From an uncultured Clostridia bacterium (GTDB lineage Bacteria > Bacillota > Clostridia > Oscillospirales > Ruminococcaceae): a DNA stretch of 30,564 nucleotides. The notes beneath the pieces were generated by a model. The model was not told where the DNA came from, did not search any database, and was given only the letters and a program-made list of their open reading frames with translations. Of the stretch, positions 7,180 to 17,268 are shown in pieces. The DNA lies in the NCBI GenBank assembly GCA_947175045.1, contig CAMWLH010000001.1:1-30564 (forward strand), in the 5' to 3' direction. The translations under genes and the position numbers were made by a program. Positions within the stretch are counted from its first letter, which is position 1. Each line of letters starts with the position of its first letter.

Positions 7180-8211
7180 ATGGGGATCAAGGATAATTTT
7201 TCACAGGCGGTAAAGGAGCTGTGGAAGAAGGACGGGCAGGAGCAGAATCCCGCCGCTTCGGGCGCGCAGCCCTCGGAGCTTGAAAGGTACTTACAGCAGG
7301 AGGACTCCCGGCAGGACGCTGCCGAGCAGCAGCCCGATCAGTTCAATCAGCCGACGCAGCCCGATCAGTCCATGCAGCAAAATCAGCCCGCGCAGCCTAT
7401 GCAGAGTGAACAGCCGGCACCCAACGCTTACGGGGAGCCTGTTCAGCCTGCGCAGCAGGGTCAGCCCGCCCGTAATGTTCAGGCGGGGCAGTTCAATCCC
7501 GATCAGACCGCGCAGTCGGCGGGCGGAGTTCAGTATAACCAGTCTGCGCAGTCCGACCCATCGCAGGGCGGGATGAATATGAACGCGGCAAGGGCTCAGG
7601 GTTCTCAGGCGGCTCCGCAGTTCGGCGGACAGTCGCCCATGCAGACCAATATGAACGGCTATAACGGTCAGGGCGGCTACGGAGGATTTGTTCCCCCCGA
7701 GCAGGGCGGAGTAAGCGGTACGTCGGATTCACCCGAGGTGGACGAAACTACCGTTATCTCAAAAAATACGATAATTGACGGAAATGTGCGCTCTCTCGCT
7801 AATATGCAGATAGACGGCAACATAAAAGGTAATATAGAAACTACCCGAAACATAGATATGACAGGTAAGGTCGTGGGAGATATAACCTGCAACAACGCGG
7901 GTATGTCATCGGCGGCAATGCAGGGAAATGTTACCCTTAAGGGTAGAATGAAGATGGACAGAGATACTATACTTATCGGCGACCTCTCCTCCCAGTACGC
8001 GGACGTAAACGGAAGAATACGCGGCAAGCTGGATATAACGGGAAGAGCGGAGCTGAAACGCGACGCGATAGTGTTCGGCGATATCAACGCGTCTACTATT
8101 GCGGTAACGGACGGCGCGATAATCCAGGGATATGTCAACACCACGTTCCTGTCCAAGGAGGACAGCCGCAGCGCTATCCCCGAGGCGATCACCTTTGACA
8201 GCAAGGATTGA
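7180..8211 (+). CDS. Bactofilin-family polymer-forming protein with Q/P-rich N-terminal region
   Basis: A 343-residue protein. Residues about 188-330 form the bactofilin (DUF583) right-handed beta-helix, seen as repeating short strands such as IIDGNVRS, MQIDGNIKGNIE, VVGDITC and RIRGKLDIT. Bactofilins self-assemble into filaments at the membrane and often position cell-wall enzymes. Residues about 20-185 are a low-complexity segment dominated by Gln, Pro, Asn and Gly, certainly disordered, and far longer than the short tails usual in the family. The first helix (about 1-17, FSQAVKELWKK) is amphipathic and could be a membrane-targeting peptide. AAGGAAAGG precedes the ATG. Co-transcription with the upstream peptidoglycan-type deacetylase suggests a joint cell-envelope role, which is an inference. 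Confidence 0.85.
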   Translation: MGIKDNFSQAVKELWKKDGQEQNPAASGAQPSELERYLQQEDSRQDAAEQQPDQFNQPTQPDQSMQQNQPAQPMQSEQPAPNAYGEPVQPAQQGQPARNVQAGQFNPDQTAQSAGGVQYNQSAQSDPSQGGMNMNAARAQGSQAAPQFGGQSPMQTNMNGYNGQGGYGGFVPPEQGGVSGTSDSPEVDETTVISKNTIIDGNVRSLANMQIDGNIKGNIETTRNIDMTGKVVGDITCNNAGMSSAAMQGNVTLKGRMKMDRDTILIGDLSSQYADVNGRIRGKLDITGRAELKRDAIVFGDINASTIAVTDGAIIQGYVNTTFLSKEDSRSAIPEAITFDSKD

Positions 8212-8255
8212 TCGTGCGTCGGTGCGCCGATTATCTTTTTCCGAAAGGCTAATTT

Positions 8256-9002
8256 ATGAGTGAAAAGAAGTATAAAGAAAATAAAAGCATAATACCCCTT
8301 GTGTCAACTATCGTTATCGCCGTAATCGCCATTGTGCTGGCAATAGTGGCTATGATAACGCTGAAGAAGGATAAGCCGGGGAACGGCTCCGATCCGTCGC
8401 AAACGATATCCAACAATTTTGTCCCCTCAAATGAACTTATAGAGGAGTGCACCTACGCGGCGCACGACCTGGTAAGGGACAATTTTTCCGTGATACGGCT
8501 GTATATAACGGAGGGGCTGGCGCATTATGACGAGCCCTACGGCAATCTTCCCGAGGACGGTATTTACACGGTCAATTCCACGGAGTATTCCTCGCTGGAG
8601 CAGATAGAGGAAATGCTCAAGTCGATATATGTCAACTCCGAGGCGGAGCGGGTGCTTACCAATATTGACGGAAACGGCAGGGCGGTTTATGTCAACCGTG
8701 AAATTCTGGTGGACGCGGTTTACACCGACGAGGCGGAAAGCGGCGAGTCACGCCCGCTGTATACCACCGAGACGGTTCTCGGCATAAGCGCGGACTTTAC
8801 CCCCGATACAAGCTACACCAAGGACTGGTCGACCTGCAATATCGCGGTGCTTCCCAAGTCCGAGACGGAGTGCGAGTTGACGATATACCTCGGGGGGCTT
8901 ACTCCCGATTCCGAAATAGACGAGACTAACAAGGATTCCGTTCTTGAAACGGCTATGAGGAAGATAGACGGCGAGTGGCGGCTCGCACAGTTTGTGTACT
9001 GA
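8256..9002 (+). CDS. Single-pass membrane protein of unknown function
   Basis: A 248-residue protein I do not recognise. A lysine-rich cytoplasmic tail (1-11) is followed by one transmembrane helix (about 12-36) rich in Ile/Val/Ala, then a 210-residue acidic ectodomain with no cysteine-based anchor. The ectodomain contains repeated beta-like segments and ends in EWRLAQFVY, a pattern seen in NTF2-like or SnoaL-like lumenal domains, though this is only a resemblance. Its TGA overlaps the next ATG (ATGA at 9002), so it is translationally coupled to the AtpZ-like gene. The spacer 8212-8255 holds a weak TCGG/CCGA hairpin. It may be an envelope partner of the bactofilin or ATP synthase neighbours; nothing in the sequence proves it. 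Confidence 0.75.
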   Translation: MSEKKYKENKSIIPLVSTIVIAVIAIVLAIVAMITLKKDKPGNGSDPSQTISNNFVPSNELIEECTYAAHDLVRDNFSVIRLYITEGLAHYDEPYGNLPEDGIYTVNSTEYSSLEQIEEMLKSIYVNSEAERVLTNIDGNGRAVYVNREILVDAVYTDEAESGESRPLYTTETVLGISADFTPDTSYTKDWSTCNIAVLPKSETECELTIYLGGLTPDSEIDETNKDSVLETAMRKIDGEWRLAQFVY

Positions 9003-9304
9003 TGAAAAAGAAGCAGAATATCGTATCGGTCTACACAACGGTGAGCCAGTTTGCGTTTGTGATACTGGCTCCGCTGCTGTTCTTTATCGTGGGCGGATAC
9101 TTCGTGGTGCAGCGCTGCGATCTGCCCGACTGGGTAATGGGCATTTGCGTTGCGCTGGGGATCATTTTTATGATAGGCGGAGCGGTGTCCTACCTCGGAC
9201 AGCTTATAAAGATGTACGGCAGGGACGATAAGAAGGCTCCGAAGTCGTATAATGCTCCGCGCGATAATGATTATTATGATGATTATAAGGACTTGCGCAA
9301 GTAG
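9002..9304 (+). CDS. AtpZ-like small membrane protein
   Basis: A 100-residue protein with two transmembrane helices (about 10-35 and 42-66) joined by a short loop, followed by a charged, Tyr/Asp-rich tail. The layout, TVSQFAFVILAPLLFFIVGGYF then a loop and a second Gly-rich helix, is that of AtpZ (AtpI-Z family), small proteins found just ahead of Na+ and H+ F-type ATP synthase operons. They are thought to help in c-ring assembly or in Mg2+/Ca2+ transport. The frame is open further upstream, but the ATG overlapping the previous stop is the sensible start. The stop is TAG. Element B separates it from the gene for subunit I. Confidence 0.7.
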   Translation: MKKKQNIVSVYTTVSQFAFVILAPLLFFIVGGYFVVQRCDLPDWVMGICVALGIIFMIGGAVSYLGQLIKMYGRDDKKAPKSYNAPRDNDYYDDYKDLRK

Positions 9305-9368
9305 GGGCGGTATTTGAGCGGCATAAAGCCCGCGCGTAATAGGGGCGTTCAAAAGTGTCAGCAAATCG

Positions 9369-9504
9369 CCCACGCAGGAATTTTCCGCAAGCGGCCGTGA
9401 AAGCGCAGCGGAACGAAGTGGAGCGGAGCTTTTACGGTCGGCTAGCGCAAACGACACTTCGTGTCGTTTGCGGCGGTGTGGAAAATTCAAATTTAAATAA
9501 GGAG
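9369..9504 (+). repeat. Palindromic leader element, copy B (full form)
   Basis: It opens with CCCACGCAGG and has terminal inverted repeats GAATTTTCCGCA (9378-9389) and TGTGGAAAATTC (9477-9488). Hairpin 1 is formed by GGCCGTGAAAGC and GCTTTTACGGTC with a loop rich in CGGA and CGAAG. Hairpin 2 is a perfect 12-bp stem, CGCAAACGACAC (9446-9457) and GTGTCGTTTGCG (9461-9472), with a TTC loop. It ends in AAATTTAAATAAGGAG, whose AAGGAG (9499-9504) is the ribosome binding site of the subunit I gene at 9513. Confidence 0.85.
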
Positions 9505-9512
9505 TTTCCCGT

Positions 9513-9914
9513 ATGAGTATGGCGAAAAAAAACGAGCCCGTTTATGAGGAAATGCGTTCGCTGCTGCCCTACTACCTGGCGGCAAACGGAGCGTATTTCG
9601 CGGTGATACTGGTGATATTCTTCGCGGCGGGGTTCGACTACACGCTGCTTGTCGGCGCGGTTTACGGAAATATCTTATGCGCGGGGAATTTTCTCGCACT
9701 GGGAAAGACCGCGCAGAGCTCCCTTAAGAAGGGGAGCGCAAAATCCGCCCAGACCTATATGAATACGATGTATTGTGTGAGGTATATGGGGCTGTTTCTT
9801 CTGCTTACAATCGGTGCGCTTGCGCCGTTTATAAATCTTGTCGCGGCTGTGATTCCGTTGTTTTTCCCTAAGATCGCGATCACGATAAGAGCAATAATAA
9901 AGAAGGAGGAATGA
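9513..9914 (+). CDS. atpI: ATP synthase subunit I (AtpI-like)
   Basis: A 133-residue protein with four hydrophobic helices (about 16-36, 40-60, 82-100 and 101-122) and a basic loop between the two pairs. It matches the architecture of the ATP synthase I protein, a non-stoichiometric factor that assists assembly of the c ring. The assignment rests on this topology and on its place directly ahead of atpB, as in most bacterial atp operons; the sequence itself is weakly conserved. The ATG follows AAGGAG by eight bases, and that site is supplied by palindromic element B. Only three bases separate its stop from the atpB start. Confidence 0.75.
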   Translation: MSMAKKNEPVYEEMRSLLPYYLAANGAYFAVILVIFFAAGFDYTLLVGAVYGNILCAGNFLALGKTAQSSLKKGSAKSAQTYMNTMYCVRYMGLFLLLTIGALAPFINLVAAVIPLFFPKIAITIRAIIKKEE

Positions 9915-9917
9915 TAT

Positions 9918-10621
9918 ATGCCGACTGCATTGATGCTCGCGTCGGAAGGCGGCGGCATCACCGTCAACGGACCTCTGGTGGTCGTGGATAACCTGTTCGG
10001 TATCCCGGGTCTGAAGCTGACGGAGAGTATTATCGTACAGTGGATAGTCATTGCGATACTGCTCGTCGTTGTGCTGATACTCACGCGGAACATGAAGGTA
10101 GTCCCGGAGACCAAAAGGCAGGTCGCGGCGGAATGGATCGTGAGCTTCTTCGTTGACACGGTGGATACCACCATGGGCAAGAAGTACCACAGATACCGCT
10201 GCTACATAATGGCGCTGTTCTGTTTCATCATGATACAGAACCTTATGGGTCTGCTTGGTCTGCGAAACCCCACCGCCGACGTTTCAGTGACGGGTACCCT
10301 TGCTATTATCACGTTCTGCCTGGTTCAGTTCAACCGCGGCAAGACCGGTAAGTTCAAGGGCTATATGAAGAGCTTTGTCGAGCCGCTGCCGTTTATGCTT
10401 CCGTTTAACATAATCGGTGAGTTCGCAAACCCGCTCGCGCTGGCGCTGCGTTTGTTCGGCAACATGATCGCGGGTACGGTTATAAACGCGCTTATCTATT
10501 TTGCGCTCGGTAAGCTGGCTATCCTTATTCCTGCGATAGCGTCTCTTTATTTCGACATATTCTCTGCGGTAATGCAGGCGTACATCTTCATTATGCTGAG
10601 TATGTCGTACATCTCTTCGGC

Positions 10622-10637
<16 letters not shown>
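9918..10637 (+). CDS. atpB: F1Fo ATP synthase subunit a
   Basis: A 239-residue membrane stator subunit that forms the ion half-channels against the c ring. The essential arginine is Arg178 in LALALRLFGNM. Other family marks are NLMGLLGLRNPTADVSVT (108-125), PLPFMLPFNIIGE (157-168) and a C-terminal helix pair. Five or six hydrophobic helices are visible. AAGGAGG stands seven bases before the ATG. The end of the gene lies in a 7-bp hairpin (10622-10643) that encloses the stop codon, the first of the series of hairpins leading to atpE. Confidence 0.97.
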
Positions 10638-11195
<558 letters not shown>

Positions 11196-11234
11196 TCATA
11201 ACCGAGAATAGCATAATGGGAGGAGAGAGCTAAA

Positions 11235-11774
11235 ATGCTGAATCTTATCAGTGAAGCCGGTGGAGCAGTTCAGGATAATCTTGCGCTGGTAGCCATCGAC
11301 CCCGGAACTATTATCTTCACGCTGATAAATACGCTCATAATCTTCCTCATTTTCAGAATTTTCCTGTATAAGCCTGTATGCAAGATTCTTGACAAGCGCA
11401 AGGAGATGGCTGCCGCGGAGATCGCGGAGGCTAAGGCGGCTAAGGAATCCGCCGCTAAAGCGGAACAGGAATACCACGAAAGGCTCGCAGCCGCAAAGAC
11501 GGAGGCTGCCGATATCGTGAAGCAGGCTACCGCGAGAGCGCAGGCCCGCGAGGAGGAGATAGTTGCTGAAGCCAACAAGCAGGCACAGAGCATCCGTGCC
11601 AAGGCGGAGAGCGACATAGAGCGTGACAAGAAGCGCGCAATCAACGAAATCAAGGACGAGATCTCCGAGATGGTAGTCCTTGCAGCAACAAAGGTCGTTG
11701 AACGGGAAATTTCGGAAAAGGACAACGAGGAGATTATCTCGGGATTCCTTGCGAACGTAGGAACTGCGGATTAA
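11235..11774 (+). CDS. atpF: F1Fo ATP synthase subunit b
   Basis: A 179-residue peripheral-stalk subunit. One membrane helix (about 26-46, FTLINTLIIFLIFRIFLY) is followed by a long charged helix rich in Ala, Glu and Lys, as expected for the parallel coiled coil of the b dimer, with RKEMAAAEIAEAKAAK at its beginning. The C-terminal part binds delta. GGGAGG precedes the ATG by 11 bases, and the gap to atpE is 39 nt. Confidence 0.95.
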   Translation: MLNLISEAGGAVQDNLALVAIDPGTIIFTLINTLIIFLIFRIFLYKPVCKILDKRKEMAAAEIAEAKAAKESAAKAEQEYHERLAAAKTEAADIVKQATARAQAREEEIVAEANKQAQSIRAKAESDIERDKKRAINEIKDEISEMVVLAATKVVEREISEKDNEEIISGFLANVGTAD

Positions 11775-11817
11775 GCCAAGGCTTTGAGCAGCGAATAACA
11801 GCGGAAAGGAATTTTTT

Positions 11818-12369
11818 ATGAACGACAAGGCTGAAAAGGTATACGGCGAAGCGTTTTTCGAGCTTTGCATGGAGGAGTGTCCCGATAAGGCGTCGGATAT
11901 TTTTGAGGAGCTTTCCGCCCTCGACGGCGTTTTCGCGGACAATCCCGAATTTGTCAAGCTGATGGGAACGCCCACCGTTTCCGCCGAGGAAAAGGCGGAG
12001 CTTATCAAGGATATTATCAGCGGCGGAAATGTTTCCGAGCTTTGCGGCAATCTTCTGTGCGTTCTCGCGGAACGCGGAAGGTTCGGCTGCTTTGCGGGCA
12101 TTGTGAAGAATTTCCGCGCGCGGTATAACGAGCATTTCAAGATCGCCGAGATCACCGTTACCGCAAACGCTCCTTTGAGCGACGCTCTGAGGGAGAAGAT
12201 AACCTCGAAGATGTCCGAGGTCACGGGGAAGAAAATTTCCATTCGGGAAAAAGTCGACCCCGCAGTTATCGGCGGTATCGTAATAGACTACGGCAGCACG
12301 CGTTATGACGGAAGCGTCAAGGCAAGGCTCAACGCGCTCAGGCAGGAGCTCGGCTCCGTTATCACCTGA
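11818..12369 (+). CDS. atpH: F1Fo ATP synthase subunit delta
   Basis: A 183-residue stator subunit that links alpha subunits to the b stalk. The N-terminal helical bundle (begins with VYGEAFFELCMEE) and the C-terminal signature (VDPAVIGGIVIDYGSTRYDGSVKARL-like, about 145-172) are typical. GGAAAGGA stands before the ATG at 11818. It lies 43 nt after atpF and 45 nt before atpA, in the usual order. Confidence 0.95.
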   Translation: MNDKAEKVYGEAFFELCMEECPDKASDIFEELSALDGVFADNPEFVKLMGTPTVSAEEKAELIKDIISGGNVSELCGNLLCVLAERGRFGCFAGIVKNFRARYNEHFKIAEITVTANAPLSDALREKITSKMSEVTGKKISIREKVDPAVIGGIVIDYGSTRYDGSVKARLNALRQELGSVIT

Positions 12370-12414
12370 TGAAAAAGCCTTTCCACAATATCACGACAGA
12401 AAGGGATGTATTTA

Positions 12415-13923
12415 ATGGATTTACGCCCCGATGAAATAACGGGTCTGATAAAGAGCCGAATAAAGAACTACAACGCGAAGATCCAGCTCGGAGACGTGGG
12501 CACGGTCGTTACCGTCGGCGACGGTATCGTGCGTATCCACGGTCTGGAAAAGTGTATGCTTAACGAGCTTCTCGAATTTGAGAACGGCGTTCGCTGCATG
12601 GCGCTCAACCTCGAGCAGGACTTTGTTGGCGCGGTTATGCTCGGCTCAGATGCGGGCATTAAAGAGGGCGACCCCGTAAAGCGCACGGGAAGCATCGTAT
12701 CCGTGCCGGTAGGCGAGGAGCTTATCGGACGTGTTGTAAACTCCCTCGGGCAGCCGATCGACGGCAAGGGAGCCGTTCTCGCCAAGGAGACCCGTCCGAT
12801 AGAGAAGATCGCTTCGGGTATTATTACGAGAGAGCCGGTAAACGTACCCCTTCAGACGGGTATCAAGGCTATCGACTCCATGATCCCCATCGGCAGAGGT
12901 CAGCGTGAGCTGATTATCGGCGACAGGCAGACGGGTAAGACCGCCATCGCCATCGACACCATCATCAACCAGAACGGCAAGGACGTTATCTGTATCTATG
13001 TTGCGATAGGTCAGAAAAACTCCACTGTTGCCAACGTGGTTGACACTCTTACAAAAAACAACGCTATGGGTTATACCATAGTTGTATCCTCTACGGCTTC
13101 GGAGCTTGCTCCGCTTCAGTTTATCGCTCCCTATGCGGGCTGCGCAATGGGCGAGTACTTTATGGAGCACGGAAAGGACGTACTGATCGTATACGACGAT
13201 CTCTCAAAGCACGCGGTAGCTTACAGAGCGCTTTCGCTGCTGCTTAAAAGACCGCCGGGACGTGAGGCGTACCCGGGCGACGTATTCTATCTCCACTCCA
13301 GACTGCTTGAGCGCGCAGCGCGCCTTAACAGTGAATACGGCGGCGGATCGCTTACGGCTCTGCCTATCATCGAGACGCAGGCGGGCGACGTTTCAGCCTA
13401 TATCCCGACAAACGTTATCTCCATCACCGACGGACAGATATTCCTCGAGAGCGAGCTGTTCAATTCGGGCGTTCGCCCCGCGGTAAACCCCGGTATTTCG
13501 GTTTCCCGTGTCGGCGGTAACGCGCAGATAAAGGCGATGAAGAAGGTTTCGGGTACTCTTAAGCTGGACTACTCGCAGTACAGAGAGCTTCAGAGCTTCT
13601 CGCAGTTCGGTTCCGACCTGGATAAGGATACAAAGGATCGTCTGGCAAAGGGCGAGCGTATAGTTGAAGTCCTCAAGCAGGATCAGAACTCGCCGTTGGC
13701 GGTAGAGGAGCAGGTAGTTATAATCTACGCGGTTATCAACAACTACCTTGCGTCGATACCCGTTGAGAAGATCAAGCCCTACCAGAAAGACCTTATCGAC
13801 CATATCAAGGGAACGAAGCCCGAGATACTCGAGAGCATAAGCAGGGATAAGGTAATGTCCCCCGAGATCGAGGAGGAGCTTAAGGGAGTTCTCACGAGCT
13901 TTGCCTCCACCTATGCGGGTTAA
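12415..13923 (+). CDS. atpA: F1Fo ATP synthase subunit alpha
   Basis: A 502-residue non-catalytic nucleotide-binding subunit. The P-loop is GDRQTGKT (169-176), followed by the [17 protein letters not shown]alker B region and the alpha signature [14 protein letters not shown]. The frame is open from an ATG at 12406, but that ATG is part of the AAAGGGATG ribosome binding region; the ATG at 12415 has the correct spacing and gives the usual [12 protein letters not shown] N-terminus. The microprotein gene follows after 17 nt. Confidence 0.98.
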   Translation: MDLRPDEITGLIKSRIKNYNAKIQLGDVGTVVTVGDGIVRIHGLEKCMLNELLEFENGVRCMALNLEQDFVGAVMLGSDAGIKEGDPVKRTGSIVSVPVGEELIGRVVNSLGQPIDGKGAVLAKETRPIEKIASGIITREPVNVPLQTGIKAIDSMIPIGRGQRELIIGDRQTGKTAIAIDTIINQNGKDVICIYVAIGQKNSTVANVVDTLTKNNAMGYTIVVSSTASELAPLQFIAPYAGCAMGEYFMEHGKDVLIVYDDLSKHAVAYRALSLLLKRPPGREAYPGDVFYLHSRLLERAARLNSEYGGGSLTALPIIETQAGDVSAYIPTNVISITDGQIFLESELFNSGVRPAVNPGISVSRVGGNAQIKAMKKVSGTLKLDYSQYRELQSFSQFGSDLDKDTKDRLAKGERIVEVLKQDQNSPLAVEEQVVIIYAVINNYLASIPVEKIKPYQKDLIDHIKGTKPEILESISRDKVMSPEIEEELKGVLTSFASTYAG

Positions 13924-13940
13924 GCCCCGAAAGGAGTATT

Positions 13941-14066
13941 ATGAAACAGGCATCTTTCGTACTGAGCATCATCGCTACCGTTATGGCTACCCTCGCGGTT
14001 GCCGCGGTCGCGTGGCTGTACATTGAAAAAAAAGTCAGATATATCACCACCAACGACAACGTTTAA
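13941..14066 (+). CDS. Single-helix membrane microprotein inside the atp operon
   Basis: A 41-residue frame between atpA and atpG with a strong ribosome binding site, AAAGGAG, six bases before the ATG and a TAA stop. The product has one transmembrane helix (about 6-27, starting FVLSIIATVMATLAV and ending VAWLYI), then a basic patch EKKVRYITT and a polar tail. Standard F1Fo operons have no gene here. The good initiation signal, the clean helix with positive charges at one end, and the gap otherwise left between alpha and gamma support real translation. I do not recognise the family. It could be an accessory or assembly factor of the ATP synthase, or act in cis to separate alpha and gamma translation. 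Confidence 0.7.
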   Translation: MKQASFVLSIIATVMATLAVAAVAWLYIEKKVRYITTNDNV

Positions 14067-14088
14067 GGTGATGACTGTATAACTTCTT

Positions 14089-14103
14089 GGGGGTGATATT
14101 ATA
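14089..14103 (+). promoter_or_regulatory. Ribosome binding site and AUA initiation codon of atpG
   Basis: GGGGGTGAT (14089-14097) matches the 3' end of 16S rRNA and is ideally spaced for the ATA at 14101, in the frame of gamma. The next in-frame ATG (14116) is 22 bases from the GGGGG core, too far. An in-frame TAA at 14080 rules out an earlier start, and no ATG, GTG or TTG in frame lies between. ATT at 14098 is the other non-canonical option. Confidence 0.55.
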
Positions 14104-14952
14104 GCATCGGGAAATATGAAGGATATCAAACGCCGCATAAAGTCTGTCGGCTCTACGAGGCAGATAACAAAGGCGATGGAGCTGGTATCCTCCAGTAAGC
14201 TCCGTAAGGCTAAAATGCGCGCGGAGCAGGCGCGGCCCTATTTTAACGAGCTTTACAAATCGCTGTGCGAGATAGCCTCCGCAAACACCGATCTCTCGAC
14301 GGTATTTACCGTAAAGCGCGAGGTAAAGCACAGGCTGTTTATCGTCATCGCGGGCGACAGAGGTTTGGCGGGAGGCTATAACTCCAACATACTCAAGCTC
14401 GCGTCAACGGCTCACGCAGGCGACGCGAAAAAGCCGAAGATAATCGCCATAGGCAAAAAGGCGATAGAGTATTTTGAAAAGCGCGAATATGATATCGTAG
14501 CATCCTATGCCAATATTGCGGAAAATATCAAGCCCAATCTGGCGCAGGATATAGCGGATATAGCTATTGAGATGTTCCGAAAGGGCGAGGTGGACGACGT
14601 GCAGATTTTCTACACGATGTTCGTTTCCCCTATCACGCAGGAGGCTCAGCAGATGGCTATTCTGCCTATGGAAACGGTCAAGCTGGAAAACTACGGCACA
14701 ATGAACTATGACCCCTCGCCCGAGGCGGTGTTCAACCGTATCGTTCCGCGCTTTACCGCGAGCCTTATCCAGTGCGCCGTAGTCGAGGCTTACGCTTCGG
14801 AGCAGGGTGCGCGCAGAACCGCTATGGAGAACGCTACCGACAACGCGGACGCGATGAACGAAAGTCTGTCGCTGCTGTACAACCGCGCTCGCCAGGCAAG
14901 CATCACCACGGAGCTGATAGATATTGTTTCGGGCGCAAGCGCTCAGGGATAA
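14101..14952 (+). CDS. atpG: F1Fo ATP synthase subunit gamma, probable AUA start
   Basis: The rotor shaft of F1, 278 residues if begun at the ATG 14116 and 283 if begun at the ATA 14101. The N-terminal helix MKDIKRRIKSVGSTRQITKA, the central GDRGLAGGYN motif and the C-terminal ITTELIDIVSGA helix are all family marks. The extra residues read (I/M)ASGN before MKDIK; gamma subunits commonly begin with MAS or MAN followed by a few residues and then this helix, which supports the non-ATG start together with the ribosome binding site spacing. Initiation at AUA would be weak, which would suit a subunit needed once per complex. A sequencing error at one base is the simple alternative. Confidence 0.93.
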   Translation: MASGNMKDIKRRIKSVGSTRQITKAMELVSSSKLRKAKMRAEQARPYFNELYKSLCEIASANTDLSTVFTVKREVKHRLFIVIAGDRGLAGGYNSNILKLASTAHAGDAKKPKIIAIGKKAIEYFEKREYDIVASYANIAENIKPNLAQDIADIAIEMFRKGEVDDVQIFYTMFVSPITQEAQQMAILPMETVKLENYGTMNYDPSPEAVFNRIVPRFTASLIQCAVVEAYASEQGARRTAMENATDNADAMNESLSLLYNRARQASITTELIDIVSGASAQG

Positions 14953-15004
14953 TTACGGAAAACTTTAAATTCTTTAGCAATTCCTATAAGAAAGGAAAAG
15001 TTAG

Positions 15005-16402
<1,398 letters not shown>

Positions 16403-16415
16403 AGGAGGAAGTATT

Positions 16416-16820
16416 ATGACTCCGTTTAAGCTGCAGATAATCACGCCCGAAAAGACGTTTTTCGACGGCGAGACCGAGCAGATAGTTGTCCGCACTACCG
16501 TCGGCGACGTCGGTATCCTTAACGGGCACGAGCCCTACTGCGCGGCGCTCGGAATAGGACAGATGCGCGTTATGATCGGTGGGGAGTTCCGCCACGCGGC
16601 TACCTCGGGCGGGATAATCAAGGTGTCCCACGAAAAGACGATTGTTCTTGTGCAGACCTGCGAATGGTCGGACGAGATAGATGTTACCCGCGCCAACGCC
16701 GCAAAGGAGACTGCCGAGGGCAGGATCAAGGCGGCGCAGAGCGACAACGAGCTGCGCCTTGCCGAGGCAAAGCTGAAGCGCGCGCTCAATCGTATTGATA
16801 CCGCGGGCTTCGGGAAATAA
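16416..16820 (+). CDS. atpC: F1Fo ATP synthase subunit epsilon
   Basis: A 134-residue central-stalk subunit. The N-terminal beta-sandwich (PFKLQIITPEKTFFDGE, then VGILNGHEPYCAAL) and the two C-terminal helices (from about 87) are complete, so the inhibitory helix pair is present. AAAGGAGG precedes the ATG by eight bases. It is the last gene of the operon; the terminator follows within 20 nt. Confidence 0.96.
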   Translation: MTPFKLQIITPEKTFFDGETEQIVVRTTVGDVGILNGHEPYCAALGIGQMRVMIGGEFRHAATSGGIIKVSHEKTIVLVQTCEWSDEIDVTRANAAKETAEGRIKAAQSDNELRLAEAKLKRALNRIDTAGFGK

Positions 16821-16835
16821 AGCAATTAAATATGA

Positions 16836-16866
16836 ATCCCCGCCGATTTCGGCGGGGAATTTTTAT
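16836..16866 (+). terminator. Terminator of the atp operon
   Basis: CCCCGCCG (16838-16845) pairs with CGGCGGGG (16850-16857) around ATTT, followed by AATTTTTATT. It lies between the convergent atpC and XRE genes and overlaps the stop of the latter at 16863. The A/T flanks would also allow it to act on the minus-strand transcript. Confidence 0.9.
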
Positions 16867-17195
16867 TCAAGTTTTTGTGTGAGTATCCAGTCCATAAGGC
16901 TTAGGGCGAGCCGCGCCTGTTTAGATGACATCTTTTGCACGCGGTTGGTGATGGAGCGGATATAGTCGTTCTCCTCGTCCGCGACCGCGCCAAGCAGGAG
17001 AGCGTCGGGGGTTGTGTCAAGGGCGGCGCAGAGCTTCATAAGTACGTCAACGCTCAATACGGTAGTTGCGCGCTCTATATTGGATAGATATTTGTCGCAC
17101 AGCCCCGCTTTTTGTTCTGTCTGCCACTGTTTCATACCGAGCTCTCTGCGCCGTGCGGCAATTCGTTTTCCGACTTCATTATAATCTACATACAT
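16863..17195 (-). CDS. XRE-family helix-turn-helix regulator
   Basis: A 110-residue protein. The N-terminal HTH_3 domain (about 6-62) reads GKRIAARRRELGMKQWQ, then a recognition helix with KYLSNIERA, then VDVLMKLCAALDTTPDALL. The C-terminal 40 residues are helical and may dimerise. A GAGAGGTGA site precedes the ATG. It is divergent from the zinc-ribbon/LRR gene, and the 149-nt shared spacer contains a strong promoter for that gene and a possible -10 (TATAAT near 17228-17235) for this one, so it may regulate both; this is inferred from position only. Confidence 0.88.
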   Translation of the reverse strand: MYVDYNEVGKRIAARRRELGMKQWQTEQKAGLCDKYLSNIERATTVLSVDVLMKLCAALDTTPDALLLGAVADEENDYIRSITNRVQKMSSKQARLALSLMDWILTQKLE

Positions 17196-17268
17196 AAAAA
17201 TTCACCTCTCACTACTATTTTAAATAATATTATAAGTCGAAAAAGCGTTGCTAACAGAGAAAATCCAC

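Noticed and set aside
6020..7180. A 386-codon minus-strand frame covering the deacetylase gene
   Set aside because: The plus strand carries intact NodB motifs; the antisense frame has a His/Arg-rich composition expected of a shadow.
9314..9342. A promoter (TTGAGC, 17 bp, TAATAG) ahead of atpI
   Set aside because: The -10 matches the consensus at only about three positions, so I cannot separate it from chance; the operon may be read from further upstream.
9369..9504. Element B as a simple intrinsic terminator between the AtpZ-like and AtpI genes
   Set aside because: The stems are not followed by a T-run on the plus strand, and the same structure recurs ahead of other genes with a ribosome binding site at its end.
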